This document shows, in pieces, positions 1 to 7,732 of a stretch of 27,846 bases of DNA. The position numbers and the translations under genes were made by a program. Source of the stretch: an uncultured Lachnospiraceae bacterium. Its GTDB lineage: Bacteria; Bacillota; Clostridia; Lachnospirales; Lachnospiraceae. The notes below the pieces were generated by a model. It saw nothing but the letters and a program-made list of their open reading frames with translations, was not told the DNA's origin and did no database searches. The first letter of the stretch is position 1. Every line of letters starts with the position of its first letter. The stretch is from the NCBI GenBank assembly GCA_910586255.1, contig CAJUHR010000027.1, positions 45,502 to 73,347 on the forward strand, given 5' to 3'.

Positions 1-198
1 GGAGCAACCGGCCCGACCGGAGCAACCGGCCCGGCAGGAGCAGTCGGCCCCACGGGAGCGACCGGCCCGACCGGAGAAGCCGGCCCGGCAGGAGCAGTCG
101 GCCCCACAGGAGCAACCGGCCCCGCGGGAGCAACCGGTCCGACTGGAGCAGCCGGAGCGGCTGGAGTAACCGGTCCCACGGGAGCGACTGGTCCGGCC
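1..198 (+). repeat. Tandem GC-rich repeat coding for 22 Gly-X-Y triplets
   Basis: Short units of 9 and 18 bases of the type GGAGCAACCGGCCCG repeat in frame across the first 198 bases and encode the collagen-like stalk. The repeat starts before the window. Copy number in such tracts commonly changes by slippage, so the stalk length may differ between strains. The base composition is far more GC-rich than the domain that follows. Confidence 0.9.
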
Positions 199-621
199 AA
201 CGGATTGAATGCTTATGGAAGCTTGTATAGCATAACGCCTCAGACCTTAAATCTGACTATAGGCGGAACAACACAGATTCCCTTGGCCACAGCAGGACCT
301 GTAAAGAATGCAACCTATGTACCGGCCAACAGCATTGTAGTGGCCAACCCCGGCACTTATGAGATCAATTACTCAACTACTTTAACAGCAGCTCTGGCAA
401 CAACGGTTACATTTGCTGTGCGAGTCAACGGAGTCGATGTTCCCAGTGCAACGATTTCCAGAGCGCTGTCAGTGGGGACCAGTTCCTTGTTCAGCGGAAG
501 TACAATCGTAACTTTGACAGCAGGAAGTGTTGTAGATATGGCACTTTCCGCGCTATTGGCAGTGGGAATAACCCTCGGTAGCGGGGTGAACGCCACACTC
601 ACAGTCAAAAGGCTGGATTAA
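1..621 (+). CDS. Collagen-like (Gly-X-Y) surface protein, 5' end outside window
   Basis: The frame is open from the first base of the window and ends at TAA 619-621, so only the C-terminal 206 residues are seen. The first 66 codons are 22 uninterrupted Gly-X-Y triplets, mostly GPT, GAT, GPA and GAV. A globular domain of about 138 residues follows, rich in Thr, Val, Ala and Ser, with no Cys and alternating hydrophobic strands. This is the architecture of BclA-type exosporium glycoproteins: a collagen-like stalk topped by a TNF/C1q-like jelly roll that trimerises. Thr in the Y position is often glycosylated in this family. The role is inferred as a spore-surface or cell-surface filament. Its N-terminal anchoring region is not visible. 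A strong terminator follows 24 bases after the stop. Confidence is high for the family and moderate for a spore location. Confidence 0.85.
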   Translation, partial: GATGPTGATGPAGAVGPTGATGPTGEAGPAGAVGPTGATGPAGATGPTGAAGAAGVTGPTGATGPANGLNAYGSLYSITPQTLNLTIGGTTQIPLATAGPVKNATYVPANSIVVANPGTYEINYSTTLTAALATTVTFAVRVNGVDVPSATISRALSVGTSSLFSGSTIVTLTAGSVVDMALSALLAVGITLGSGVNATLTVKRLD

Positions 622-644
622 ATCACAACAGACAATCAAATTGA

Positions 645-700
645 GCAGCCGGCCGGAGATACCTGCTTTTGGTGTCTCTGGCCGGCTGCTGCATTGTTTT
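645..700 (+). terminator. Rho-independent terminator after the collagen-like gene
   Basis: The arms at 645-663 and 671-689 form a 19-pair stem with two G-U pairs and a 7-base loop. A T-rich stretch (TGCATTGTTTT) follows. The terminator lies 24 bases after the stop codon. Confidence 0.85.
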
Positions 701-828
701 CAAAATCCGGTTGACAAAGCGGTGGGAATTTGGTGTACGGATTTAATATCCGTGCCAGCGGGATTCTCCTTTTGGATTGGCAGAAGAAAATGCATATTCA
801 AAAAATCTCACGGAAACAGAAAAAACAA

Positions 829-857
829 ATGACCTTTTAGCGAATATGTGGTAAAAT
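829..857 (+). promoter_or_regulatory. Candidate sigma-A promoter for iadA
   Basis: A possible -35 ATGACC (829-834) is separated by 17 bases from TAAAAT (852-857). The match is partial. It is placed mainly because a promoter is needed between the terminator at 645-700 and iadA. The rest of 700-888 shows no gene or strong structure. Confidence 0.35.
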
Positions 858-912
858 TTCAGAAGATGTGTGAAATACCAGAACATACATGGTATGGAAC
901 AGGAGGGATATT

Positions 913-2088
913 TTGCTGTATTTAATAAAAAATGCCCATATTTATGCCCCGGAGGATCTGGGAGTGGGGGATGTGCTGATTGGAGGCGGAAAGATTCTGC
1001 AGATGGAGGAGCATCTGCCGGCTGAAACTGCCTACAAGGTCACGGTGCTGGACGGCAGCGGCAAGGTGCTGATGCCGGGGCTGATTGACGCCCATGTGCA
1101 TATTCTGGGAGGCGGCGGTGAGGGCGGAGCTAAGAGCAGGACTCCGGAGATAATGCTCTCAGATATTACCTTGGGCGGTGTCACCACTGTGGTGGGATGT
1201 CTGGGGACAGATGGATGCACCCGCACTATGACCAATCTTCTGGCCAAGGCCAAGGGGCTTGAGGAGGAGGGAATCACCACCTACGTGTATACGGGCTCCT
1301 ATCAGGTGCCGGTGCGGACCCTGACCGGCAGCATTATGGATGATATCATTTTGCTGGAAAAGGCGGTGGGAACCGGGGAGATCGCCATCTCCGACCATCG
1401 CTCCTCTCAGCCCTCCAGGGAAGAATTTGCCAGGATTGTGGCGGACACCCGGGTAGGAGGGATTCTTTCCGGCAAGGCAGGCCTGGTGAATATCCATATG
1501 GGAGACGGGGAGGAAAAGCTGGAATTTTTGCGGTATGTGAGAGCCCATACTCAGATTCCCCCGTCCAATATGCTGCCCACTCATATCAACAGGAGCAGGA
1601 CACTTATGATGGATGGGATTGACTATGCCAAAAGCCTGGGAGGTTATATCGATCTGACCACCAGCTCGGATCCGGATTTTCTGGAGCCGGATGAGGTGAA
1701 GGCCAGCTGCGGTCTTAAAATGGCGCTGGAAGCAGGCGTGGGCGAGGACCATGTGACCTTTTCCTCAGACGGACAGGGAAGTCTGCCGGTCTTTTATCCG
1801 GACGGAACCCTAAAGGGTCTCGGGGTGGGAAAGGTAATATCCTTGTACCGGGAGATGAGGGATGCGGTTCTGGAGGATGGAGTGCCTCTTCCAAAGGCTC
1901 TCAAGGCCGTGACTGCCAATCCGGCTGATCTTTTAAAGCTTTCCCACAAGGGAAGGATCGCGGAAGGAGCCGATGGAGATCTGGTTCTGGCAGACAAAGA
2001 GACTCTAAAGATTGATACGGTGATGGCCAGGGGAGTCATCATGGTGTCGGGGGGACAGGCACTGGTGAAGGGAACCTTTGAACTGTAG
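913..2088 (+). CDS. iadA: Isoaspartyl dipeptidase (beta-aspartyl-peptidase)
   Basis: The protein is a 391-residue amidohydrolase that cleaves beta-aspartyl (isoAsp) dipeptides arising from damaged or bacterially digested protein. Visible motifs are DAHVHILGGGGEGG (metal His pair plus the family-specific Glu), SDHRSS, GKAG-NIHMGD (likely carbamylated Lys, then His), LPTHINRS and SSDGQGS (catalytic Asp). Length and order match E. coli IadA. An upstream ATG at 889 is in frame, but the perfect AGGAGG at 901-906 sits 6 bases before TTG 913. Starting there gives the usual family N-terminus (hydrophobic, then IKNAHIYAPEDLG), so a TTG start is chosen. The carrier gene begins 45 bases downstream and is probably co-transcribed. 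It is a cytoplasmic enzyme. Confidence 0.93.
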   Translation: MLYLIKNAHIYAPEDLGVGDVLIGGGKILQMEEHLPAETAYKVTVLDGSGKVLMPGLIDAHVHILGGGGEGGAKSRTPEIMLSDITLGGVTTVVGCLGTDGCTRTMTNLLAKAKGLEEEGITTYVYTGSYQVPVRTLTGSIMDDIILLEKAVGTGEIAISDHRSSQPSREEFARIVADTRVGGILSGKAGLVNIHMGDGEEKLEFLRYVRAHTQIPPSNMLPTHINRSRTLMMDGIDYAKSLGGYIDLTTSSDPDFLEPDEVKASCGLKMALEAGVGEDHVTFSSDGQGSLPVFYPDGTLKGLGVGKVISLYREMRDAVLEDGVPLPKALKAVTANPADLLKLSHKGRIAEGADGDLVLADKETLKIDTVMARGVIMVSGGQALVKGTFEL

Positions 2089-2133
2089 ACGGAGAAATGC
2101 AAAAGGCGAAAGACCATAAAAGGAGAAGAAATC

Positions 2134-3645
2134 ATGGAAAAGAAAAAACAGTTTCAGATGCCTCACACATACATTATCATTTTCGGAGTCATTCTTTTGG
2201 CAGCGCTCCTGACTGTGTTTGTGCCTTTGGGGAAATATGAAACAAAAGAGATTACCTATATGATGAACGGGGAGGAAAAGAGCCGGACCGTTCTGGACCC
2301 GGACAGCTTTGAGTATGTGCTGGACGACAATGGAAATAAGGTAACAAAGATTGCGCCACTCTTCGGCACAGAGGATTTTGGCGGCCAGGGTATTTTAAAC
2401 TATGTGTTTGAGGGTATGACCGTAGGAGACAAAAACGGTACGGCAGTGGGAATCATTGCTTTTATCCTGGTAGTGGGCGGCGCATTTGGGATTGTGCTGA
2501 GGACCGGCGCCGTGGAGAGCGGGATTATGCGGGTCATTGACATTGCCAACGGAAAGGAGATTGTGCTGATTCCGATTTTGATTGTGCTGTTTTCTTTAGG
2601 CGGGGCAGTGTTCGGCATGGGGGAGGAGGCCATTCCCTTTGTTATGATTCTGGTGCCAATGTTCGTGGCCATGGGATATGACGCGGTAGTAGGAATCATG
2701 TGTTCCTATGTGGCTACCCAGATTGGCTTTGGTTCTTCCTGGCAGAATCCCTTCGGCCTGGCAGTGGCCCAGGGGGTGGCCGGGATTCCGGTAATGTCAG
2801 GAGCCTGGTTTCGGATTCCGCTGTGGATCTTTTTTACTGCTCTGGCCAGCGTGTTTACCATGCGCTATGCGATGAAGATCAAAAAGAATCCAAGGCTTTC
2901 CGTGGCTTATGAGTCGGACGAGGCTTATCGGACGGAATTTGCCAGAAACGGACGGGAGATGCCGCCCTTCACTCTGGGGCATAAGCTGGTTCTTTTGACC
3001 ATTGCTGCCTGCATGGCATGGACCATCTGGGGCGTTGTGGCCAAGGGGTATTATATTCCGGAGATTGCATCTCAGTTTTTTGTGATGGGTCTGGTGTCCG
3101 GCTTGATCGGGATTGTGTTCCACTTAAATGACATGAAGCTGAATGATATTCCCAAGGCCTTTGACCGGGGAGCGGCAGATCTTTTAGGCGCGGCTATTTG
3201 TGTTGGTATGGCTCAGGGAATCATCATTATCCTGGGAGGAACCAGCGCCACGGAGGGCACCGTACTGAATACCATACTTCATAGCATCAGCGAGGGAATG
3301 CGGAATTTCCCGCCGGTAATCTCTGCCTGGCTGATGTATGTGTTCCAGTCTGTGTTTAATTTCTTTGTGGTTTCCGGTTCCGGTCAGGCGGCCCTTACCA
3401 TGCCGATTATGGCGCCTCTGGCAGATCTGGTGGGCGTGGAGCGGCAGGTGGCTGTGGTTGCCTATCAGTTGGGAGATGCTTTTACCAACTTTATCGTGCC
3501 CACCTCCGGATGTCTTTTAGGCGCTTTGGCAGCTGCAAAGCTGGATTGGGGGAAATGGGCTAAGTTTCAGATTAAGTTTCAGGCTGTCCTGTTTGTATGC
3601 GCGTCATTGGCAGTGGTCCTGGCAGTGGTGATCGGGCTGTCTTAA
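2134..3645 (+). CDS. YfcC-type membrane carrier (C4-dicarboxylate/amino-acid anion carrier family)
   Basis: A 503-residue integral membrane protein that starts MEKKKQFQMPHTY and then enters a hydrophobic helix. It has about ten to twelve membrane segments. A polar loop at about residues 30-80 and a cytosolic-type loop at about 250-280 interrupt the hydrophobic pattern. The GGAVFGMGEEAIPFV segment and the C-terminal GDAFTNFIVPTSG stretch are typical of the YfcC/DcuC-like group (PF03606). AAAGGAG lies 9 bases before the ATG. Members are annotated as putative basic amino acid antiporters or C4-dicarboxylate carriers, and few have been tested. Its place directly after iadA suggests that it imports isoaspartyl dipeptides or handles the aspartate or amino acids released from them. 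That substrate is an inference from position only. Confidence 0.85.
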   Translation: MEKKKQFQMPHTYIIIFGVILLAALLTVFVPLGKYETKEITYMMNGEEKSRTVLDPDSFEYVLDDNGNKVTKIAPLFGTEDFGGQGILNYVFEGMTVGDKNGTAVGIIAFILVVGGAFGIVLRTGAVESGIMRVIDIANGKEIVLIPILIVLFSLGGAVFGMGEEAIPFVMILVPMFVAMGYDAVVGIMCSYVATQIGFGSSWQNPFGLAVAQGVAGIPVMSGAWFRIPLWIFFTALASVFTMRYAMKIKKNPRLSVAYESDEAYRTEFARNGREMPPFTLGHKLVLLTIAACMAWTIWGVVAKGYYIPEIASQFFVMGLVSGLIGIVFHLNDMKLNDIPKAFDRGAADLLGAAICVGMAQGIIIILGGTSATEGTVLNTILHSISEGMRNFPPVISAWLMYVFQSVFNFFVVSGSGQAALTMPIMAPLADLVGVERQVAVVAYQLGDAFTNFIVPTSGCLLGALAAAKLDWGKWAKFQIKFQAVLFVCASLAVVLAVVIGLS

Positions 3646-3673
3646 ACTTTTATGTTTCAGAAAGAGAGGAAAG

Positions 3674-5863
3674 ATGATGGGGAAAACGGAACAAAGAGAA
3701 AAGATCAATAAGGCGGGGACATTTACTACCGAACGGATGGATGCCACAGAAAAGAAGAAGGAAGAGGAACCGGTAGAGAAGCTTATTTTGCCCCGCACCA
3801 TTCATCTGGTTCCCATGGACAGGATTGCAGGGTTTGACGTGCGGCCGGGATTTTATGAGACCAATGGCGCCACGGCTATTCCGGGCGGAGTGAATTTTAC
3901 CGTGTATTCCCACGGGGCAACCTCCATTGAGCTTTTGCTTTTTCACAGAATGGAGGAGGAGCCCTTTGCAGTGTTGCCCTTTCCGCAGCATTACCGGATC
4001 GGCAATGTATATTCCATGATCGTTTTCAAGCTGAATATTGAGGAATTTGAGTATGCTTACCGGGTGGACGGGCCATATGACCCCAAAAAAGGATTGATCT
4101 TTGATAAGTCAAAATATCTGCTGGATCCTTATGCAAAGGCAGTTACAGGACAGAGCCAGTGGGGAGATTCCTCGCCGGGAGAGCAGCATTACAAGGCAAG
4201 GGTGGTGAAGGATGATTTTGACTGGGAGGATATGCAGCCGCCTCTTCTCCACATGGAGGATCTGGTAATCTATGAGCTGCATGTAAGGGGATTTACCATG
4301 GACAAATCCTCCGGCGTTTTTCATCCCGGTACCTTTGCCGGGCTTTTGGAGAAGCTTCCGTATTTAAAGGAGCTGGGAGTCAATGTGGTGGAGCTGATGC
4401 CCATCTTTGAGTTTGATGAGATGCAGGATTACCGGGAGGTGGCCGGGGAGAAGCTCTACAATTACTGGGGGTATAATACGGTCAGCTTTTTTGCTCCCAA
4501 CACCAGCTACACGGCCAGCCGGGAATACAATCGGGAGGGAAATGAACTGAAAAACCTCATTCGGGAGTTTAACCAGAACGGGATTGAGGTTTATCTTGAC
4601 GTGGTGTTTAACCATACGGCAGAGGGAAATGAACAGGGCCCGTTTTTCTCCTTCAAGGGCTTTGACAACAATATCTACTACCTTCTGACGCCGGAGGGAT
4701 ATTATTACAATTTCAGCGGGTGCGGCAATACGCTAAACTGCAACCATCCCATAGTCCACCAGATGATTTTAAACTGTCTCCGTTATTGGGCCAGTACCTA
4801 CCGGATCAATGGCTTCCGGTTTGATCTGGCCTCGATTCTGGGCCGCAACGAGGACGGTACGCCCATGGATAAGCCGCCTCTTTTACAGTCTCTGGCCTTT
4901 GATCCGATTTTAGGAGATGTGAAGCTTATTGCAGAGGCCTGGGACGCGGTGGGGCTTTATCAGGTAGGCTCTTTCCCGTCCTGGAACAGGTGGGCTGAGT
5001 GGAACGGCAGATACCGGGATGATATGCGCCGTTATCTGAAAGGGGATGGAGGCTTTGCCCAGGCAGCAGCTCTGCGTCTTGTAGGCTCCCGGGATATCTA
5101 TGAGGTGAGCACCCGGAAGAACGCCTCTGTGAATTTTATCACCTGCCATGACGGATTTACCATGTATGATATTTTTTCCTACAATCAGAAGCACAACGAG
5201 AAGAACGGCTGGAACAATACAGACGGGGCCAATGACAACAACAGCTGGAACTGCGGGGTGGAGGGAGAGACGGATGATCCGGAGGTTCTTACCTTAAGAA
5301 AGCGGATGATCCGCAATGCCTTTGGGCTTTTGATGTGCAGCCGGGGGATTCCTATGTTTTTGGCAGGAGATGAGTTCTGCAATACCCAGTTTGGCAATAA
5401 CAATGCCTATTGTCAGGACAATATTACCTCCTGGCTGGACTGGAACCGGCTGGAAAAAAACAGGGATATTTTTGAGTTTTTTAAATTTATGATTGCTTTC
5501 CGCAAGGCACATAAGGTACTGCGGGTCAATGTGAGCGATGGAGCCTGCGGCTTTCCGGACGTGAGTTTTCACGGGGAGAAGCCCTGGCGTGGACAGTTTG
5601 CCGGACATGAGCGGTATGTAGGCGTGATGTTTGCCGGCAAGGAGAAGGATGTTCCGGCAGATGTGGTCTATGTGGCTTCCAATGCTTACTGGGAGAAGCT
5701 TGATATCCTGCTTCCTGAGCTTCCTGAGAATATGGGCTGGAAGCTGGTGGTGGATACGTGGGAGAGTAAAGTGTCAGCACCCAAGGCAGCCGGGAGTAAA
5801 TTTGAGATTGGGCCGAGGAGTGTGAAGGTGTTTGTGGCGGCGGTGAAAAAGGGGCGCGGGTAG
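3674..5863 (+). CDS. glgX: Glycogen debranching enzyme, GH13 isoamylase/GlgX type
   Basis: A 729-residue cytosolic alpha-1,6-glucosidase that trims branches from phosphorylase-limit glycogen. After a charged, Lys/Glu-rich leader of about 40 residues comes a CBM48-like beta domain (about 50-150), then the GH13 barrel. The four conserved regions are visible: DVVFNHT (about 309), GFRFDLAS with the nucleophile Asp (about 383), IAEAWD with the acid Glu (about 420) and FITCHDG with the third Asp (about 492). The C-terminal 100 residues are a beta-sandwich. The length suits the GlgX/TreX family. The start has AGAGAGG 5-8 bases upstream; a second ATG follows at once. The 28-base gap after the carrier gene suggests read-through from the iadA transcript. 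No terminator follows closely until 6061-6095. Confidence 0.93.
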   Translation: MMGKTEQREKINKAGTFTTERMDATEKKKEEEPVEKLILPRTIHLVPMDRIAGFDVRPGFYETNGATAIPGGVNFTVYSHGATSIELLLFHRMEEEPFAVLPFPQHYRIGNVYSMIVFKLNIEEFEYAYRVDGPYDPKKGLIFDKSKYLLDPYAKAVTGQSQWGDSSPGEQHYKARVVKDDFDWEDMQPPLLHMEDLVIYELHVRGFTMDKSSGVFHPGTFAGLLEKLPYLKELGVNVVELMPIFEFDEMQDYREVAGEKLYNYWGYNTVSFFAPNTSYTASREYNREGNELKNLIREFNQNGIEVYLDVVFNHTAEGNEQGPFFSFKGFDNNIYYLLTPEGYYYNFSGCGNTLNCNHPIVHQMILNCLRYWASTYRINGFRFDLASILGRNEDGTPMDKPPLLQSLAFDPILGDVKLIAEAWDAVGLYQVGSFPSWNRWAEWNGRYRDDMRRYLKGDGGFAQAAALRLVGSRDIYEVSTRKNASVNFITCHDGFTMYDIFSYNQKHNEKNGWNNTDGANDNNSWNCGVEGETDDPEVLTLRKRMIRNAFGLLMCSRGIPMFLAGDEFCNTQFGNNNAYCQDNITSWLDWNRLEKNRDIFEFFKFMIAFRKAHKVLRVNVSDGACGFPDVSFHGEKPWRGQFAGHERYVGVMFAGKEKDVPADVVYVASNAYWEKLDILLPELPENMGWKLVVDTWESKVSAPKAAGSKFEIGPRSVKVFVAAVKKGRG

Positions 5864-5917
5864 TTTGTTTGTTCCTGGAGGTACGCCTCCTTCTCCTTTT
5901 TCCAAGGCTGAACATTC

Positions 5918-6018
5918 TCAGCGCCGACCGCAACGGAGTGAAGAAGTGGGAGCACAAAGTGCGGAGCAATCCGGTATCAAAGGGGTCAAAAGACCTTTTG
6001 ACCCCAACATCATGACAT
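5918..6018 (+). repeat. Dispersed 101-nt structured repeat, copy A
   Basis: This stretch matches 26332-26432 at 98 of 101 positions in the same orientation. It contains a small GCAC-AAA-GTGC hairpin and ends with a near-perfect palindrome at about 5982-6005 (GGGGTCAAAAG and its complement, 2-base loop). Just before it lie a GGAGG-TACG-CCTCC hairpin and a GCTGA/TCAGC stem. These differ from the hairpin before copy B. It is intergenic, between glgX and the L,D-transpeptidase. The function is unknown: a REP/MITE-like element or a structured RNA are both possible. Confidence 0.85.
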
Positions 6019-6023
6019 TGGCT

Positions 6024-6036
6024 TGTGAACAGTAAC
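6024..6036 (+). repeat. TGTGAACAGTAAC short dispersed motif
   Basis: The 13-base motif recurs exactly at 16468-16480, with one change at 17493-17505, inverted at 17514-17525 (12 bases), and as an 11-base core at the end of the HAD gene near 18570. Here it follows the palindrome of the 101-nt repeat by about 18 bases. Confidence 0.6.
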
Positions 6037-6060
6037 CCTGTAAGTAAATGTTAAGAAGAA

Positions 6061-6095
6061 GGACAGATATTCTTTGTGGATATTTGTCCGTTTTT
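6061..6095 (+). terminator. Terminator upstream of the L,D-transpeptidase gene
   Basis: GGACAGATAT (6061-6070) pairs with ATATTTGTCC (6080-6089) with one G-U pair and a 9-base loop, followed by GTTTTT. It would stop transcription arriving from glgX. A TAAAAT at 6100-6105 just behind it is a possible -10 box for the next gene. Confidence 0.7.
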
Positions 6096-6161
6096 ATGGT
6101 AAAATTCAAAAAAGAATTCAAGGGATTGTGAGTAGAAGCGGGAGAGGATGAGAACAAGTTT

Positions 6162-6956
6162 ATGAGAATATATGGAAAAAGAGCAGGGAAAGTGGCGGCG
6201 GTTCTGGGATTTTTTCTGGCTATGGCAGGGATGAGCGCAATGGCGGCGGAACAGCAGGTGATTATGATAGGAGCGGCGGCCGAAGGAGGGATTATGACAC
6301 ATAGTGGAGGAGGGAGCCCGACAAAGGAAAGTAATCATCTGGGACTGGATGTGGCAAAGCTGTCTGCGGCAGCAGAGACAAAGCAGATTGTTGCAGTGGT
6401 GGGCTCGGGGATGGACAGCTCCTTTGTGAATGTGGCATATTTTAAGAAGAATGAAGATGGCAGCTGGACGGAGGTATTCTGTGTGCCGGGCTATTGCGGA
6501 CACAATGGAATGTCCACGGACAAAAGAGAGGGAGACCGCTGCACCCCCACAGGAACCTATGGTTTTGTGACTGCTTTCGGGATTTTGCCGGACCCGGGCA
6601 GCGTTATGCCATATAAGCAGCTGGAGGAAGGGGATTTCTGGGTGGATGACAGCAACAGCCGTTATTATAATCGGATGGTGAATGTCGGCCGGACGGCCCG
6701 GGACTGGAATTCGGCGGAGGAGCTGATGAGGATCACTCCCTCCTACAACTATGTGCTGGCGCTGGATTATAATACAGATGAGCCTGTTCCGCAAAAAGGC
6801 TCAGCCATTTTCCTTCACGGAATCCATCCGGAGAAAACATGGACGGAAGGGTGCATCGCTATTCCGGAGGAGCAGATGAAACAGCTTCTACAGGAGCTGG
6901 GAAAGGATGCCAGGATTGTGATTATGCCCAAGCTGCCCGCAGCGGAAACGGAATAA
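6162..6956 (+). CDS. Secreted L,D-transpeptidase (YkuD domain)
   Basis: A 264-residue exported protein. A signal peptide covers about residues 1-28: basic start, hydrophobic core LGFFLAMAGMSAMA, cleavage after Ala. The YkuD catalytic domain fills the C-terminal half, with FLHGIHP (His219) and TEGCIAIP (catalytic Cys231). The motif is the variant with Thr-Glu-Gly-Cys instead of Ser-His-Gly-Cys, as in several Clostridia proteins. The enzyme would make 3-3 peptide cross-links or anchor proteins to peptidoglycan, acting outside the membrane. CTPTGTYGF upstream matches the conserved start of the YkuD fold. The ribosome site is weak (GGAGAGG 14 bases upstream). A good terminator follows directly. 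The fold assignment is firm; the exact reaction is not known. Confidence 0.87.
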   Translation: MRIYGKRAGKVAAVLGFFLAMAGMSAMAAEQQVIMIGAAAEGGIMTHSGGGSPTKESNHLGLDVAKLSAAAETKQIVAVVGSGMDSSFVNVAYFKKNEDGSWTEVFCVPGYCGHNGMSTDKREGDRCTPTGTYGFVTAFGILPDPGSVMPYKQLEEGDFWVDDSNSRYYNRMVNVGRTARDWNSAEELMRITPSYNYVLALDYNTDEPVPQKGSAIFLHGIHPEKTWTEGCIAIPEEQMKQLLQELGKDARIVIMPKLPAAETE

Positions 6957-6959
6957 AGG

Positions 6960-6994
6960 CTGGCTGTCAGGAAGACCTGGCAGCCAGTTTTTTT
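6960..6994 (+). terminator. Terminator of the L,D-transpeptidase gene, inside the end of the opposite gene
   Basis: CTGGCTGTCAGG (6960-6971) pairs with CCTGGCAGCCAG (6976-6987) around an AAGA loop, followed by seven T. The hairpin starts three bases after the stop codon. It also encodes the last residues (LAARSS and stop) of the minus-strand gene that ends at 6967, so the two genes converge on one shared structure. Confidence 0.92.
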
Positions 6995-7254
6995 GCAATA
7001 AACCGAAGAGCCTCCAGCTTCTTTTTTTCCGCCGGAGACATTCCGGAGGTAAGGACAGAGGCCAAAAGCTCTGCCTCCGGATCCGAAAAATGGATTCCTT
7101 TTCTTGCAGCATCCATCTGCATGGACATAAAGGCCGGAAGGATCTGATCTTTGGGAAGTTTTGTGACCTGGTCCGCAAAGGTGGTCAGATAATCCAGCTT
7201 TTCCGGGGCCATCTGTTTCAGGCGCGGATCCTGCTTCCAGTTGTAGGTGGTCAT
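6967..7254 (-). CDS. Conserved-looking hypothetical protein, 95 residues
   Basis: A soluble, mostly helical protein of 95 residues with no Cys, signal peptide or membrane segment. It begins MTTYNWKQDPRLKQMAPEKL and has many Met, Lys and Leu. AAGGAG lies 8 bases before the ATG on the minus strand, which supports the start. It is the second gene of a two-gene operon, 23 bases after the stop of the gene at 7278-7616. Its 3' end overlaps the transpeptidase terminator. I do not recognise a named family. The sequence reads like a real coding region, with a start site and operon spacing, so it is reported with good confidence as a gene and none as to function. Confidence 0.75.
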   Translation of the reverse strand: MTTYNWKQDPRLKQMAPEKLDYLTTFADQVTKLPKDQILPAFMSMQMDAARKGIHFSDPEAELLASVLTSGMSPAEKKKLEALRFIAKKLAARSS

Positions 7255-7277
7255 GGGGAGCTCCTTTCCAGAGAGAG

Positions 7278-7616
7278 TTAGGTGGTCTGCATGGCCTGCA
7301 GCATGATCTGCAGGTTTTCTATCATCTCGATCAGCTCCCGTTCCCGGGGATTGGCATAGGGCTTCATAGCCTGAAGCATTTCCACCGGAGAGCTTTTCCG
7401 TTCCCCGGCAGAGGCAACGCTCATGGCGGCGACTTCGCCTCCGGAAAACAGGTTCATGGTGCGGCTTAACTCTTGTATTTTGATCATCATCGATAAAAAA
7501 CGCTGCATGGGCTGCTGCATATAGGGAATCGCCGCTTTTACCATCTGCAGATGAGGATCCGCAAGCAAATAGTCGAAATCGGTCAACCGGACATCGGTGC
7601 CTGCATCATCGTTCAT
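7278..7616 (-). CDS. Hypothetical protein, 112 residues, first gene of a minus-strand pair
   Basis: The protein starts MNDDAGTDVRLTDFDYLLAD and is rich in Met, Gln and Leu, suggesting amphipathic helices (AAIPYMQQPMQRFLSMM). It has no Cys and no export signal. A longer in-frame start exists at 7655, but AAGGAG 8 bases before ATG 7616 fixes the start there. A GERKSSP stretch in the middle is probably a flexible linker. It is divergent from the small gene at 7733 and precedes the 95-residue gene by 23 bases. The two proteins have similar size and Met-rich helical character and may act together; this is inferred only from the pairing. Function unknown. Confidence 0.75.
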   Translation of the reverse strand: MNDDAGTDVRLTDFDYLLADPHLQMVKAAIPYMQQPMQRFLSMMIKIQELSRTMNLFSGGEVAAMSVASAGERKSSPVEMLQAMKPYANPRERELIEMIENLQIMLQAMQTT

Positions 7617-7732
7617 AAACGGCTCCTTCGCTTTTTGAAATAATATATGCGCCATTCAAGGAAAACATACCGACTGCATATAATGATGTTGAGGGTAAAA
7701 TATATTTTGCCTTCTGTTAGGAGGAACAAGCA

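Noticed and set aside
1..198. CRISPR or satellite repeat at the window start
   Set aside because: The units code for perfect Gly-X-Y triplets and have no spacers.
711..739. TTGACA-based promoter at 711
   Set aside because: The hexamer is perfect but the sequence 16-18 bases downstream is not -10-like.
641..832. A 63-residue plus-strand frame after the collagen-like gene
   Set aside because: Its first 60 bases are the terminator stem, it has no ribosome site and its composition is not protein-like.
6051..6794. A 247-residue minus-strand frame opposite the L,D-transpeptidase
   Set aside because: It is a shadow frame, rich in His, Arg and Cys with no ribosome site, while the plus frame has a signal peptide and catalytic motif.
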